DNA from: Salisediminibacterium halotolerans
GTDB lineage: Bacteria; Bacillota; Bacilli; Bacillales; Salisediminibacteriaceae
Length of the DNA: 64,000 nucleotides
Assembly (NCBI RefSeq): GCF_003814815.1
Contig: NZ_RKQQ01000002.1
Coordinates: 62,001-126,000 of the forward strand
Reading direction: 5' to 3'
Under the pieces are notes generated by a model. That model ran no database searches. It was not told the DNA's origin and was given only the letters and a program-made list of their open reading frames with translations. Positions 7,038 through 16,150 of the stretch are shown in pieces. A program made the translations under genes and the position numbers. The first letter of the stretch is position 1. Each line of letters opens with the position of its first letter.

Positions 7038-9029
7038 TTACTGTTGATAATCAGCAAACCGGCGCGTCAAATCGTCGTTCGTCATCGGTTTGTCAAAGTA
7101 GTACCCTTGAGCAAGTGTGCAGCCTTCCCCGATAAGAAAACGCCGTTCTTCCTCAGTTTCAAGTCCTTCAACAACAATTTCAACTTCAAGGTTTTCGGCG
7201 AGTGATATTAAAGAACGTAATACGCTTTCGCCGCGTTTGGAAACGCCGATTTGATCGATGAATGTTTTGTCGATTTTTAAAATGTCGATCGGGAAGTCGA
7301 TCAAATAATCGATCGAAGAAAAGCCGGTTCCGAAATCATCAACAGCAATCAAAAAACCTTCGCTCCGCAACGTCGTTAAAACATTCTTGATTCCTGCCGA
7401 CGCTGTCAGCTGTGCATCTTCAGTGATTTCAAGTTCAATGATCCCATCAGCAATGTTGAAGCGTTCTTTTACGTCGATCAAGAAATGGTTGAAACTTTCG
7501 TTTGCGAGCATTGCAGCGGATACATTAAAGGCAATTTTTCCGTTAAAGCCGGATTCGTTTTTCCAAGTCTGATAGGCATGCAACCCGGCATGAATAATTT
7601 TTTTTGTTAATGTGCTGCTTTTTCCAACTGATTCAGCAATCGCGATAAATTCCGGCGGCGGAATGGCGCCGTAAAGCGGGTGGTGCCAGCGCGACAAAAC
7701 TTCGACGCCGCAGATTTTTTCAGTAATCAATGAAACTTGCGGCTGATAGACGAGGAAATAGTCGCCGCTGTCAAAATGGTCAAATAAATCGCTCTCAATT
7801 GTTATCCGCCGTTCCATCATTTCTTTCATCGTTGCTTGATAAGCGACGATCGTTTCATCTTTTCGCTGTTTTTTCGCTTCGTGCATCGCTGTATCGACCG
7901 CTGTTATCATCGCAGACGGCGAATTGCCATCTTCAGGGTGAATAGCCGAGCTGATGCTTGCATGGATTTGAATCGGTTTGCCGTCGGGCGAATAAAACGG
8001 CATGTCGAACAGTCGGGAGAGTTTTTCACCTTGAGCGACTGTTAACTGTTCAGCAGCGTCAGGTTCGGCAATAATAATAAATTCATCGCCGCCGAGACGG
8101 CCGAGAAACATCTGCTCCGTTAAGCTCCACCTTAAGCGCGACGCGGCTTCTTGCATTACCTCGTCGCCGAAATCGTGGCCGTAGACGTCGTTAATGAGCT
8201 GAAAATGATCGAGATCAAAATAAAACAGGCAGAACGGTTCCGCGGCGGTGATTAAATCCTCCATATAACGGTAAATATGCCTGCGGTTTGGCAAGCCTGT
8301 CATCGGATCAAAATGCTGCGATTGCCAGAGGAGCGAATCAACATGTTTTTCTTTGTTTTTGTTACGGAAAAACGTAATCAGACCGCCGTCATCGTGCGGG
8401 TAGATCGACACTTCATACCAGTTGTCGCTCGGCGGATAGAGCGCCTCAAACTGCACCGGGACACGTTTTGACATCGCGTGTACGTAATTTTGCTCAAAAT
8501 CAGAATCGGGCATCCCTGGGAACATCTCCCAAAGCGTTTCACCTAAAAGTTCGGTACGGGAAAATCGCATTTCTGATTCGGCTTGCTGATTTATATAAGT
8601 GAACCGGTACTTATCATCAACGGTATACATCGCGTCATTCATATTTTCGATAATTTGATAAATGTCCCGGCTGTTCAGTTCCTCACTGCCGATCAAGCGG
8701 TGGTTTACCACTGCGCCGGTTATGTCGCCGTGCTGTATGAGCGGCTGAGCATGAAAGTAATACCAGCGCAGCTCATCCGGCGTGTGGCACGGATATTTAC
8801 TTTCATAAGACGTTTTTTCGCCGTTTAAAATCGCTCGGAGCCCTTGTGCATCGTTTTTCGCGCTGCCGCTTTCAAGTGCTGCTAAATAGTTCAAGCCCGG
8901 GCCGGTCGATTCAACTGTCCCGCCGTTATCCAGTGTGAATTGCTGCCAAGCTTTATTGACATATTGAATGAAACCGTTCTGATCGATTACAGCGATTTGG
9001 TAGGGGAGAGCGTCGATCGTTTCTTGCAT
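7038..9029 (-). CDS. PAS-GGDEF-EAL cyclic-di-GMP protein (paralog 2)
   Basis: 663 residues with two PAS domains (about 5-110 and 125-235), GGDEF (GRLGGDEFIII, about 310) and EAL. The EAL residues are conserved: [37 protein letters not shown] and VEGLETEEE. It could act as cyclase and/or phosphodiesterase in the cytosol. Start ATG 9029 has TTGGAGGAAACG upstream. It closely resembles the protein at 4285-6264 across its full length (for example WYEVSIYPHDDGGL against [14 protein letters not shown]), so they are likely duplicates with diverged sensor domains. Confidence 0.92.
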   Translation of the reverse strand: MQETIDALPYQIAVIDQNGFIQYVNKAWQQFTLDNGGTVESTGPGLNYLAALESGSAKNDAQGLRAILNGEKTSYESKYPCHTPDELRWYYFHAQPLIQHGDITGAVVNHRLIGSEELNSRDIYQIIENMNDAMYTVDDKYRFTYINQQAESEMRFSRTELLGETLWEMFPGMPDSDFEQNYVHAMSKRVPVQFEALYPPSDNWYEVSIYPHDDGGLITFFRNKNKEKHVDSLLWQSQHFDPMTGLPNRRHIYRYMEDLITAAEPFCLFYFDLDHFQLINDVYGHDFGDEVMQEAASRLRWSLTEQMFLGRLGGDEFIIIAEPDAAEQLTVAQGEKLSRLFDMPFYSPDGKPIQIHASISSAIHPEDGNSPSAMITAVDTAMHEAKKQRKDETIVAYQATMKEMMERRITIESDLFDHFDSGDYFLVYQPQVSLITEKICGVEVLSRWHHPLYGAIPPPEFIAIAESVGKSSTLTKKIIHAGLHAYQTWKNESGFNGKIAFNVSAAMLANESFNHFLIDVKERFNIADGIIELEITEDAQLTASAGIKNVLTTLRSEGFLIAVDDFGTGFSSIDYLIDFPIDILKIDKTFIDQIGVSKRGESVLRSLISLAENLEVEIVVEGLETEEERRFLIGEGCTLAQGYYFDKPMTNDDLTRRFADYQQ

Positions 9030-9153
9030 AGAATCGTTTCCTCCAATTAGGTTGATACATCGTGGTGCAAGTCCATTTTACATAAACTGTAGCGATAATA
9101 CGACCTTTTCACTGTTTTTTCGACAAAACACTTCACACAAACTTAGCAAAAAA

Positions 9154-9183
9154 ATGCCCTTCTGCCGGCTGACAGAAGGGCAT
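9154..9183 (-). terminator. terminator of quinone oxidoreductase gene
   Basis: ATGCCCTTCTG / CAGAAGGGCAT 11-bp stem, T run on the minus strand. Confidence 0.85.
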
Positions 9184-9195
9184 CGTCTTCACACG

Positions 9196-10173
9196 TTACG
9201 GCTGCAAAATAATTTTTCCGACCGTGCGGCGGTGTTCCATATCCTCATGTGCCTGCGCGGCGTTTTCTAAAGGATAAACGTCGCCGATCATCATTTTTAA
9301 TTTGCCGGCAGCAGCGAGCTCAATAATTTCTTTTAAGCTTGCTTGAAATTCATCCGGCTTTTGCATCATCGTCGGCAAGAAGAAGCCGCTGACCGATTTG
9401 TTGTGTTCAAGCAGCTTGAACGCATTCAGCTCGGGCATTTCGCCGCTGGCTGCGCCGTAAACGACGAGCCGGCCGAACGGTGCGAGCGCATCGACGGTTT
9501 GGTCAAAGATTTTTCCGCCGGCCATTTCCAAGGCGACGTCCGCGCCTTTGCCGTCGGTTGCGGCATAGACTTCATTCACCCATTCCTCGTTCGTATAATC
9601 AATCGCGACATCGGCGCCGAGTCTGACTGCGAGCTCGCGTTTTTGCGGCGTCGAAGCCGTTGCAAGAATCGTTCCGGCTCCGAAATGACGCGCAAGCTGC
9701 ACGGCGAGCGTTCCGACGCCGCCGGCCGCGGCGTGGATAAGCACCGATTCACCGGGAATCAAACGGCCCATCGTCTTGAGCACATGATACGCCGTTAAGC
9801 CTTGCAGCGGGATCGCAACAGCTTCATTCATTGAAATTCCCTCCGGAATCGGAATCGCTGTTTTCGCATTCACTGAGATGTACTCTGCATAGGCATTTTC
9901 GCCTGTCAGCGCGACAACTTTCGTGCCCGGTGAAATCGAATCCTGCACCGCATAGCCGACCTCGACGACTTCGCCGGCAACTTCCGACCCGGGAATAAAC
10001 GGAAGCGGTGTATCAACGACGTAGTGATCCTCGCGCCGCATCGTATCTGCATAATTCACGCCGATCGCTTCAACGCGCACAAGCACATCGTTCGGCCCCG
10101 GCGACGGCGTGTCGACGTCCTTATACTCGAGCACTTCCGTACCGCCAAACTGTTCAATTTGAATCGCCTTCAT
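9196..10173 (-). CDS. NADPH:quinone oxidoreductase, MDR/zeta-crystallin family
   Basis: 325 residues. GroES-like N-terminal half, then a Rossmann fold with AAAGGVGTLAVQLARHFGA (about 149-167). There are no zinc-ligand cysteines, so it belongs to the zinc-free quinone reductase branch of the medium-chain dehydrogenases (Qor). It uses NADPH for one- or two-electron reduction of quinones or enones. Start MKAIQIEQFGG with GAGGAGGGATTGATCG upstream. It is divergent from the thiolase gene; no shared pathway is evident. Confidence 0.9.
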   Translation of the reverse strand: MKAIQIEQFGGTEVLEYKDVDTPSPGPNDVLVRVEAIGVNYADTMRREDHYVVDTPLPFIPGSEVAGEVVEVGYAVQDSISPGTKVVALTGENAYAEYISVNAKTAIPIPEGISMNEAVAIPLQGLTAYHVLKTMGRLIPGESVLIHAAAGGVGTLAVQLARHFGAGTILATASTPQKRELAVRLGADVAIDYTNEEWVNEVYAATDGKGADVALEMAGGKIFDQTVDALAPFGRLVVYGAASGEMPELNAFKLLEHNKSVSGFFLPTMMQKPDEFQASLKEIIELAAAGKLKMMIGDVYPLENAAQAHEDMEHRRTVGKIILQP

Positions 10174-10301
10174 CGATCAATCCCTCCTCAGGATAGTTTA
10201 AGAAAAACCGCAGCCGAGTTAGGCAGCGGGTGTCAGTGACTTCCTTACAATCATTCCCTTTTGCCGGACAATTAAACGAAAAGCCGACAGAAAAATCAAC
10301 C

Positions 10302-10319
10302 TGTCAACCAATCCGTACA
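10302..10319. promoter_or_regulatory. possible sigma-54 activator site upstream of thiolase
   Basis: TGTCAACCAATCCGTACA matches, at 14 of 18 positions, the reverse complement of 14355-14372 upstream of the other sigma-54 promoter. Both have TGT...ACA ends. It is only about 18 bases before the -24 box, closer than usual for an enhancer. Confidence 0.3.
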
Positions 10320-10334
10320 GTTTTTCGCCGGAAG

Positions 10335-10352
10335 TTGGCATTGTTTTTGCAT
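10335..10352 (+). promoter_or_regulatory. sigma-54 (SigL) promoter of thiolase gene
   Basis: TTGGCATTGTTTTTGCAT: GG and GC are separated by exactly 10 bases, as required for -24/-12 elements. It lies 45 bases upstream of the start codon. Confidence 0.85.
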
Positions 10353-10396
10353 ATAAGTAAGACGAGTCAGTGAAAATTCTAGGAGGGATCATGATC

Positions 10397-11584
10397 ATGA
10401 GAAAAGCAGTAATCGTAAGCGCGGCACGGACACCAATCGGAAGTTTCGGCGGTGCGTTGGCAGCCAAATCCGCCGTCGAACTTGGCGCGGCGGCTGCAGA
10501 AGAGGCCATGAAGCGGGCGGGGGTCAGCCCGGAAGAAATTAATGATGTATACATCGGCAATATTTTATCGGCAGGACTCGGCCAAAACGTTGCACGGCAA
10601 GTCGCGATAAAGTCCGGGATTCCGCACACCACCCCGGCAACAAGCGTGAACAAATTGTGCGGATCGGGTCTGCGGACGGTCAGCATGGCCGCGCAATTTA
10701 TTGCCCTCGGCGACGCCGATGTCGTGCTCGCCGGCGGAACAGAAAGCATGAGCAACGCGCCGTATGTTATGAACGATGCCCGTTGGGGTTCGAAAATGGG
10801 CGATACAAAGCTTGTTGATACGATGCTGAAAGACGGTCTGACCGATGCCTTTTCCGATATTCATATGGGGGTGACCGCTGAAAATATCGCCGAGCGCTGG
10901 AATATCTCGCGCGCCGACCAAGATGCGTTCGCTGCCGCGAGTCAAAACAAGGCTCAAGCCGCGCAGGAAAGCGGACGGTTTCATGATGAAATTGTACCGA
11001 TTGAAATTCCTCAGCGTAAGAAAGATCCGCTTGTCGTAAGCGAAGATGAATTTCCCAAGCACGGGGTAACCGCTGAAAAACTCGGGAAACTGAAACCGGC
11101 GTTTGCAAAAGAGGGGTCGGTGACGGCCGGCAACGCGTCAGGCATCAACGACGGGGCAGCAATGGTTGTGGTCATGGCCGAAGAAAAAGCCAAAGAGCTC
11201 GGCTTAACACCGCTGGCAGAGATTGCATCATACGGCAATGCGGCGCTTGATCCGGAGATTATGGGTTATGCGCCGGTGCCGGCGACAGAAAAAGCGTTAG
11301 CAAAAGCCGGGATGACAATCGATGATATCGATTTAATCGAGGCAAACGAAGCGTTCGCAGCTCAGGCGCTCGCGGTCGGCCGCGACCTCGGGATTGACAC
11401 AGAGAAACTGAACGTTAACGGCGGGGCGATTGCTCTCGGCCACCCGATCGGCGCCAGCGGAACGCGCGTGCTCGTGACGCTCTTGTATGAAATGGAAAAA
11501 CGTCAGGCGAAAAGCGGATTGGCGACGCTTTGTATCGGCGGCGGTCAAGGAACGTCGCTTGTCGTGACGCGCAAAAATGACTAA
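10397..11584 (+). CDS. acetyl-CoA C-acetyltransferase (thiolase)
   Basis: About 395 residues. It interconverts two acetyl-CoA and acetoacetyl-CoA. All thiolase residues are present: nucleophile Cys in [10 protein letters not shown] (about 88), His in [14 protein letters not shown] (about 350) and Cys in LCIGGGQG (about 380). AGGAGG at 10381 fits ATG 10397 ([15 protein letters not shown]) better than ATG 10391, but both are possible. The gene has a sigma-54 promoter and lies directly upstream of a sigma-54 activator, and the CoA-transferase operon follows. It should cleave acetoacetyl-CoA formed by that operon. Confidence 0.95.
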   Translation: MRKAVIVSAARTPIGSFGGALAAKSAVELGAAAAEEAMKRAGVSPEEINDVYIGNILSAGLGQNVARQVAIKSGIPHTTPATSVNKLCGSGLRTVSMAAQFIALGDADVVLAGGTESMSNAPYVMNDARWGSKMGDTKLVDTMLKDGLTDAFSDIHMGVTAENIAERWNISRADQDAFAAASQNKAQAAQESGRFHDEIVPIEIPQRKKDPLVVSEDEFPKHGVTAEKLGKLKPAFAKEGSVTAGNASGINDGAAMVVVMAEEKAKELGLTPLAEIASYGNAALDPEIMGYAPVPATEKALAKAGMTIDDIDLIEANEAFAAQALAVGRDLGIDTEKLNVNGGAIALGHPIGASGTRVLVTLLYEMEKRQAKSGLATLCIGGGQGTSLVVTRKND

Positions 11585-11592
11585 CTAAATTC

Positions 11593-11627
11593 GGCGAGAG
11601 GGGAAGCTGTTCCGGCGGTTTCCTCTT
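11593..11627 (+). terminator. probable terminator after thiolase
   Basis: AGAGGGGAA ... TTTCCTCTTT imperfect stem. A TATACT -10 for the regulator follows at about 11632. Confidence 0.45.
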
Positions 11628-11675
11628 TGCTATACTGTAAAGCAGAGAGGACACAAATAAAGGAGCGGCTGCACA

Positions 11676-13739
11676 ATGGACGGCATACGGTCAACGGATA
11701 TTATGAAACCGGCACAAATTACCTTGCATCCGGAGGATACGATACAATTTGCGGCGGGAAAACTGTACGGTTTGACGTATACAGCGGCACCCGTATTAGG
11801 TGATGACGGATCGGTGCGCGGCATTTTACAGGAAGAAACGTTAATGAACGCGCTGATTAAAGGGCTGTCCACGCAAACGGTCATTGCGGAAATCATCGAA
11901 CAACACTCCCCGATATTGTATGAAGACGAGCATCCGGAACAAAAAATCGCCTGGAAACCGGCGCAGCTCCCGGTTGTCAGTGAGAACAATCAACTGTTGG
12001 GGATGTTCTCGCCGGGAGACTGGCTCCGTGCAAAAGAACGGGCGCATCTCGATACGTGGGCGCTTTTGCAAGCGATGGCGGATCATTGCAAGCAGGCCTT
12101 GCTGATTACAGACGAAAACGCTGTGATCAAGGTGATCAACGACAAGGCGTCGGCTAGCTTTCAGCTGCCCGTGACAGGTGCGGGAATGTCTGTATACGAT
12201 TTAGCCGAAGACGATTTAAAGCGCGTATTAACCGAAGAAGAAACGAATGCTTACGTAACGATTAACAGCGCGACGTACCGGTTCACGCAGGAAAAGACAA
12301 ACTGCGGCAAAAACGGCAAGCAGGCGGTGTTTCACTTTTTTTATTCCGATCCGTCTGAGGCGCTGAACGAAGAGCAGCAACATTGGAAACAGCGCGCCGA
12401 AACGATGGAATCGATGATGGAACTTACCCATGACGGCGTCGTGATGGTCGATGCTTCCGGCCGGATTACGATGCTGAGTCAGGAATACGCTGACTTTTTG
12501 GAGCTGAATGGAGAAGACGTCATCGGTCAGCACGTAAAAGACGTGATCCCGAGTACGCGGATGCACATCGTCGCGGAAACCGGCAAACCGGAGATCGCTG
12601 ATATTCAGCCGATTAAAGGTGATTATATGGTCGCTTCACGGATGCCGATTTACCGTGACGGCAAACTGGAAGGCGCGGTCGGCAAAGTGCTTTTTAAAAA
12701 CCTCGGCGGCTTTAAGGCGTTAAAAAGCCGGATTGAAGGAATGGAAAAAGAACTCGATTCCTACCGCGGCGAATTTCTTGAATCAAACCGCGCCAATTAC
12801 CGCTTCGAAGAATTAATCGGTTCGAGTAAATCGTGGCAGGAAGTCGTTAATCTCGGAAAAAAAGCTTCCGCAAACGATTCGAATGTGCTGCTGTTAGGCG
12901 AAAGCGGAACCGGAAAAGAGCTGTTTGCCCATGCGATTCATAATGAAAGCGCCCGGGCGCCGGGTCCGTTTATCAAAGTGAACTGTGCAGCGATTCCGGG
13001 CGATTTAATCGAGTCTGAACTGTTCGGTTACGTGGAAGGGTCATTTACCGGCGCGAAAAAAGGCGGGAAAAAAGGCAAATTTGAAGCGGCGAACGGCGGA
13101 ACGATATTTTTAGATGAGATCGGGGAACTTCCGCTCCACATGCAAGTGAAACTTTTGCGTGTTTTACAGGAGCGCGAAGTAGAAAAAGTCGGCTCGACAA
13201 GCGCAAAGAAAGTGAATATACGCGTGATTGCCGCAACGAACCGGGATTTAGAACGAATGATCGACGACGGCGAGTTCCGTCTCGATTTGTATTACCGGAT
13301 GAATGTCTTCTCGCTCGTGATTCCGCCGCTTAGAAAACGGACTGAGGACTTGCAGACGCTCGTGCCGTATTTTCTTCAAAAAGTCTCGAAACGGTACAGA
13401 AAGCAAGTAACTTCTGCCGATGAACAGGCAATGGGCAAACTTCTTGCTTACGGCTGGCCGGGCAATACGAGGGAGCTGGAAAATGTCATCGAACGGGCGG
13501 TGAATCTTGCCGAACACGGCGAAACGGTGATTCAAGAACGTCACTTGCCGGAAAAGCTGACAGGAGAGAAAGCGCTCGAACCGCCTGAACCGCTCGCCGA
13601 TGTGTTGGAACAAGCGGAGAAAGAAGCGATCAAATCAGCTTTGCGTGCAGCGTCCGGCAATAAGTCCAAAGCGGCGAAAATGCTCGCGATCAGCCGCACT
13701 GCTCTCTACGAAAAACTGACGAAATATGCGCTGCAATAA
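11676..13739 (+). CDS. sigma-54-dependent transcriptional activator with CBS and PAS domains
   Basis: 687 residues. N-terminal CBS pair (about 1-125), PAS-type sensors (about 130-215 and 240-345), then the AAA+ domain. The AAA+ domain has Walker A GESGTGKE, sigma-54 contact loop GSFTGA (a Ser variant of GAFTGA) and Walker B TIFLDEIGE, followed by a Fis-type helix-turn-helix at the C-terminus (NKSKAAKMLAISRTALYEKL). It activates SigL RNA polymerase by ATP hydrolysis. Its place between the two SigL promoters at 10335 and 14453 makes it their likely activator. CBS domains often bind adenine nucleotides or CoA-like ligands, so it may sense energy or acyl-CoA state. RBS AAAGGAG. Confidence 0.93.
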   Translation: MDGIRSTDIMKPAQITLHPEDTIQFAAGKLYGLTYTAAPVLGDDGSVRGILQEETLMNALIKGLSTQTVIAEIIEQHSPILYEDEHPEQKIAWKPAQLPVVSENNQLLGMFSPGDWLRAKERAHLDTWALLQAMADHCKQALLITDENAVIKVINDKASASFQLPVTGAGMSVYDLAEDDLKRVLTEEETNAYVTINSATYRFTQEKTNCGKNGKQAVFHFFYSDPSEALNEEQQHWKQRAETMESMMELTHDGVVMVDASGRITMLSQEYADFLELNGEDVIGQHVKDVIPSTRMHIVAETGKPEIADIQPIKGDYMVASRMPIYRDGKLEGAVGKVLFKNLGGFKALKSRIEGMEKELDSYRGEFLESNRANYRFEELIGSSKSWQEVVNLGKKASANDSNVLLLGESGTGKELFAHAIHNESARAPGPFIKVNCAAIPGDLIESELFGYVEGSFTGAKKGGKKGKFEAANGGTIFLDEIGELPLHMQVKLLRVLQEREVEKVGSTSAKKVNIRVIAATNRDLERMIDDGEFRLDLYYRMNVFSLVIPPLRKRTEDLQTLVPYFLQKVSKRYRKQVTSADEQAMGKLLAYGWPGNTRELENVIERAVNLAEHGETVIQERHLPEKLTGEKALEPPEPLADVLEQAEKEAIKSALRAASGNKSKAAKMLAISRTALYEKLTKYALQ

Positions 13740-13766
13740 ACGCCTGAATTTTTCTCAGGCGTTTTA
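13738..13766 (+). terminator. terminator of the activator gene (left flank of repeat copy A)
   Basis: AAACGCCTGA / TCAGGCGTTTT. Its first 16 bases recur at 14205, on the other side of the repeat element. Confidence 0.85.
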
Positions 13767-14204
13767 GACGGCAGACAAAGTCATGACATCGATCGATGTC
13801 ATGTGAAAAGGAACGGATGACTACGCATCGTCCGGCTTCTTTCACCTGAAGGTATCACTGCGACATCGGCTCAAAAAGACTTCGCCGTGTCTTACTAGTC
13901 CGCGGGCGAGCGCCGAGCCGCTTCGGGCTTTCTCCTGCAGGGTCTCGCCTGTCTCGCTTTCCCGCAGGAGAAAGCCGGGATGCTGGGTCATCCTCCTTGT
14001 TTAAAACTGTGCCATTTCTGTGTTGTTCTGCAAAGTAAGAAAGCCACGCAAGCCTCTTCCTCCGACGCCTCCGGGAAAGCAAGAGACGAAGATCCGGATT
14101 CGGCGGTCTCGGGCCGCCGAATACTAGCTGAGTCCTTGCCCGGGGCAAGCGGAGGTTAGCGGCTGCGCGGCTTACGTCAAAATAATAGTTTGTCTTACAG
14201 TCTG
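13767..14204. repeat. terminator-nested structured repeat element, copy A (full length)
   Basis: A 438-bp non-coding element; the open frame inside it (13855-14148) is not a gene. It begins near AGACAAAGTC and ends with GTTTGTCTTACAGTCT, so its ends hold an inverted AGACAAA. The 5' domain is closed by GGATGAC (13814) and GTCATCC (about 13988). The 3' domain is closed by GCCACGCAAGCC and GGCTGCGCGGC. Core words shared with copies B and C include GACGCCTCCGGGAAAGCAAG, GAAGATCCGGATTCGGCGG and CCTTGCCCGGGGCAAGCGGA. Copies of the same terminator flank it. Confidence 0.85.
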
Positions 14205-14234
14205 AAACGCCTGAATTTTTTTTGGGCGTTTTTT
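14205..14234 (+). terminator. second copy of the same terminator (right flank of copy A)
   Basis: AAACGCCTGAATTTTT is identical to the left flank. The right arm has decayed to GGGCGTTTTTT. Confidence 0.75.
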
Positions 14235-14251
14235 CTTATGACAGCCAGTTA

Positions 14252-14265
14252 TAAGAGCGCTTACA
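14252..14265. promoter_or_regulatory. possible second cre site
   Basis: TAAGAGCGCTTACA fits the CcpA consensus TGWNANCGNTNWCA at all but one fixed position (A for G at 2). Confidence 0.4.
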
Positions 14266-14336
14266 AACGTGTCCGGTAAAGTGCACAGGAGAAGGTGATT
14301 CGACATTTAACCGTAAGGAAAAGTTAACAAATGGAA

Positions 14337-14350
14337 TGTAATCGCTTACA
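14337..14350. promoter_or_regulatory. cre site (CcpA) upstream of CoA-transferase operon
   Basis: TGTAATCGCTTACA is a full match to TGWNANCGNTNWCA. It lies about 105 bases upstream of the sigma-54 promoter, where bound CcpA could block activator looping. Implies repression on preferred sugars. Confidence 0.65.
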
Positions 14351-14354
14351 GGAA

Positions 14355-14372
14355 TGTACGGTTTCATTTACA
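14355..14372. promoter_or_regulatory. possible sigma-54 activator site
   Basis: TGTACGGTTTCATTTACA, related to 10302-10319. It lies about 80 bases before the -24 box, a usual enhancer distance. Confidence 0.35.
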
Positions 14373-14452
14373 ATTTACACCGGAGTATAAGATCGCCGGC
14401 GAAGCGAACCCCTGATAAATCAAGCACGAAAATCATTTGTCTTCTCGAAAAG

Positions 14453-14470
14453 TTGGCACGGGTTTTGCAA
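14453..14470 (+). promoter_or_regulatory. sigma-54 (SigL) promoter of CoA-transferase operon
   Basis: TTGGCACGGGTTTTGCAA: near-consensus TGGCAC-N5-TTGC, with GG to GC separated by 10 bases. Confidence 0.92.
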
Positions 14471-14528
14471 TAAAGTAAGGCAGAGTCGACTTGAAAGGAA
14501 GCCAATTTATTTTACAGGGGGAAAGAAC

Positions 14529-16100
14529 ATGAATAAACGCATGTCAGCAAGAGAAGCAGTCGAAAAAATTGAAAGCGGTTCAATGGTTGCAACCGGAGGG
14601 TTTGTCGGAAACGGGCATCCGGAAGAATTAACGAAAGCATTAGAAGACCGGTATCTCGACACGAACGCACCGGAAAATCTGTCACTCGTCTATGCCGCCG
14701 GACAAGGCGACGGCAAGGAACGGGGCTTAAATCATCTCGGGCACAGCGGGTTGATTAAACGCGTGATCGGCGGCCACTGGGGTCTGGCGCCGAAACTGCA
14801 AAAGCTTGCGATCGATAACGAAATCGAAGCGTACAATTTGCCGCAAGGAGTGATTACCCATCTTTTCCGCGATATCGCTGCCGGCAAACCGGGGACGATG
14901 TCGCATGTCGGGCTGCGGACGTTTGTCGATCCGCGCAACGACGGCGGCAAAATCAATCAGAAAACGACAGAGGATATGGTTGAAATGATGCCGATGAACG
15001 GGCAGGAATATTTGTTTTACAAAGCCTTTCCGATTCACGTCGCCTTGATTCGCGGCACGTATGCCGATGAATTCGGCAACGCGACGATGGAAAAAGAAGT
15101 CGCCACGCTCGAAGTGCTGTCGATGGCGCAAGCTGCGAAAAATAACGGCGGGATCGTCATCTTGCAAGTGGAAAACGTCGTCGAAAAAGGCTCGCTTGAC
15201 CCGCGGATGGTGAAGATTCCCGGCATCCTCGTCGACGCCGTCGTGGAATCAACACCGGAAAACCATATGCAGACGTTTCAAGAACAGTACAATCCGACGT
15301 ATTCCGGCGAAGCGCGGATGTCGATGGATAATTTGCAGCCGCTCGCGCTCGATGAACGAAAAATTATCGCCCGGCGCGCAGCGATGGAACTTGTGCCCAA
15401 TGCAGTCACAAACCTCGGCATCGGTGTACCGGAAGGAGTTGCGACTGTCGCGAGTGAAGAAGGAGTCATCAATCAAATGCGGCTTACACTTGAATCCGGA
15501 CCGATCGGCGGGATTCCTGCCGGCGGAATGAGCTTCGGGGCAGCAACGAATCCGGATTCCATTATCGATCAGCCGTATCAATTCGATTTCTACGACGGCG
15601 GCGGGCTGGACTTAGCATTTCTCGGTCTCGCGCAGCTCGATGAACACGGAAGCGTCAACGTCAGTAAATTCGGCGAGAAAATCACCGGTGCCGGCGGATT
15701 CATTAATATTACGCAAAATGCACAAAAAGTCGTCTTCTGCGGCACGTTTACCGCCGGCGGACTTAAGGTCGCGATTGACGAGGAAAACGTGGTCATTCAG
15801 CAGGAAGGAAAGCACCAAAAATTTGTGACCGACGTTGAACAAATCACATTCAGCGGTCCGTACGCCGCGGAACAGGGACGCCCGATTATGTACGTGACCG
15901 AGCGCGCTGTGTTTGAACTGTCTGAAGACGGACTGATCTTAACCGAAATCGCTCCGGGGATTGATCTTGAACGTGACATTATGGCGCACATGAACTTTCG
16001 CCCCGCAGTCGCCGCCGAGTTGAAAACGATGGATGCGCGCATATTCCGCGAGGAAAAAATGGGGCTCGGCTGCAAAAACGGCAAAGCGGTTTTGACGTAA
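14529..16100 (+). CDS. fused acyl-CoA:acetate/3-ketoacid CoA-transferase
   Basis: 523 residues, so both CoA-transferase subunits (alpha about 1-260, beta about 270-520) are in one chain, as in the YdiF type. The catalytic Glu is in [13 protein letters not shown] (about residue 321). The CoA-binding [16 protein letters not shown] lies near the N-terminus. It moves CoA between acyl-CoA and acetate, acetoacetate or butyrate by a glutamyl-CoA thioester. RBS AGGGGGAAAG. First gene of a SigL operon with a GntP permease and an SDR, matching the content of the scoAB-yxjC-yxjF cluster of Bacillus subtilis, so acetoacetate is a likely substrate. Confidence 0.92.
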   Translation: MNKRMSAREAVEKIESGSMVATGGFVGNGHPEELTKALEDRYLDTNAPENLSLVYAAGQGDGKERGLNHLGHSGLIKRVIGGHWGLAPKLQKLAIDNEIEAYNLPQGVITHLFRDIAAGKPGTMSHVGLRTFVDPRNDGGKINQKTTEDMVEMMPMNGQEYLFYKAFPIHVALIRGTYADEFGNATMEKEVATLEVLSMAQAAKNNGGIVILQVENVVEKGSLDPRMVKIPGILVDAVVESTPENHMQTFQEQYNPTYSGEARMSMDNLQPLALDERKIIARRAAMELVPNAVTNLGIGVPEGVATVASEEGVINQMRLTLESGPIGGIPAGGMSFGAATNPDSIIDQPYQFDFYDGGGLDLAFLGLAQLDEHGSVNVSKFGEKITGAGGFINITQNAQKVVFCGTFTAGGLKVAIDEENVVIQQEGKHQKFVTDVEQITFSGPYAAEQGRPIMYVTERAVFELSEDGLILTEIAPGIDLERDIMAHMNFRPAVAAELKTMDARIFREEKMGLGCKNGKAVLT

Positions 16101-16150
16101 CCTCTACACACCAGGATTCACACTACTATACAAACTAAGGGGGAGTACAA

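Noticed and set aside
11630-11989. Antisense frames over the activator, thiolase, arsenic and katG genes
   Set aside because: They follow from codon bias in the real genes and have no RBS or family features.
13855-14148. 97-codon open frame on the minus strand
   Set aside because: It lies wholly inside repeat copy A, is Arg/Pro-rich low-quality sequence, has no RBS, and is not kept open in copies B to D.
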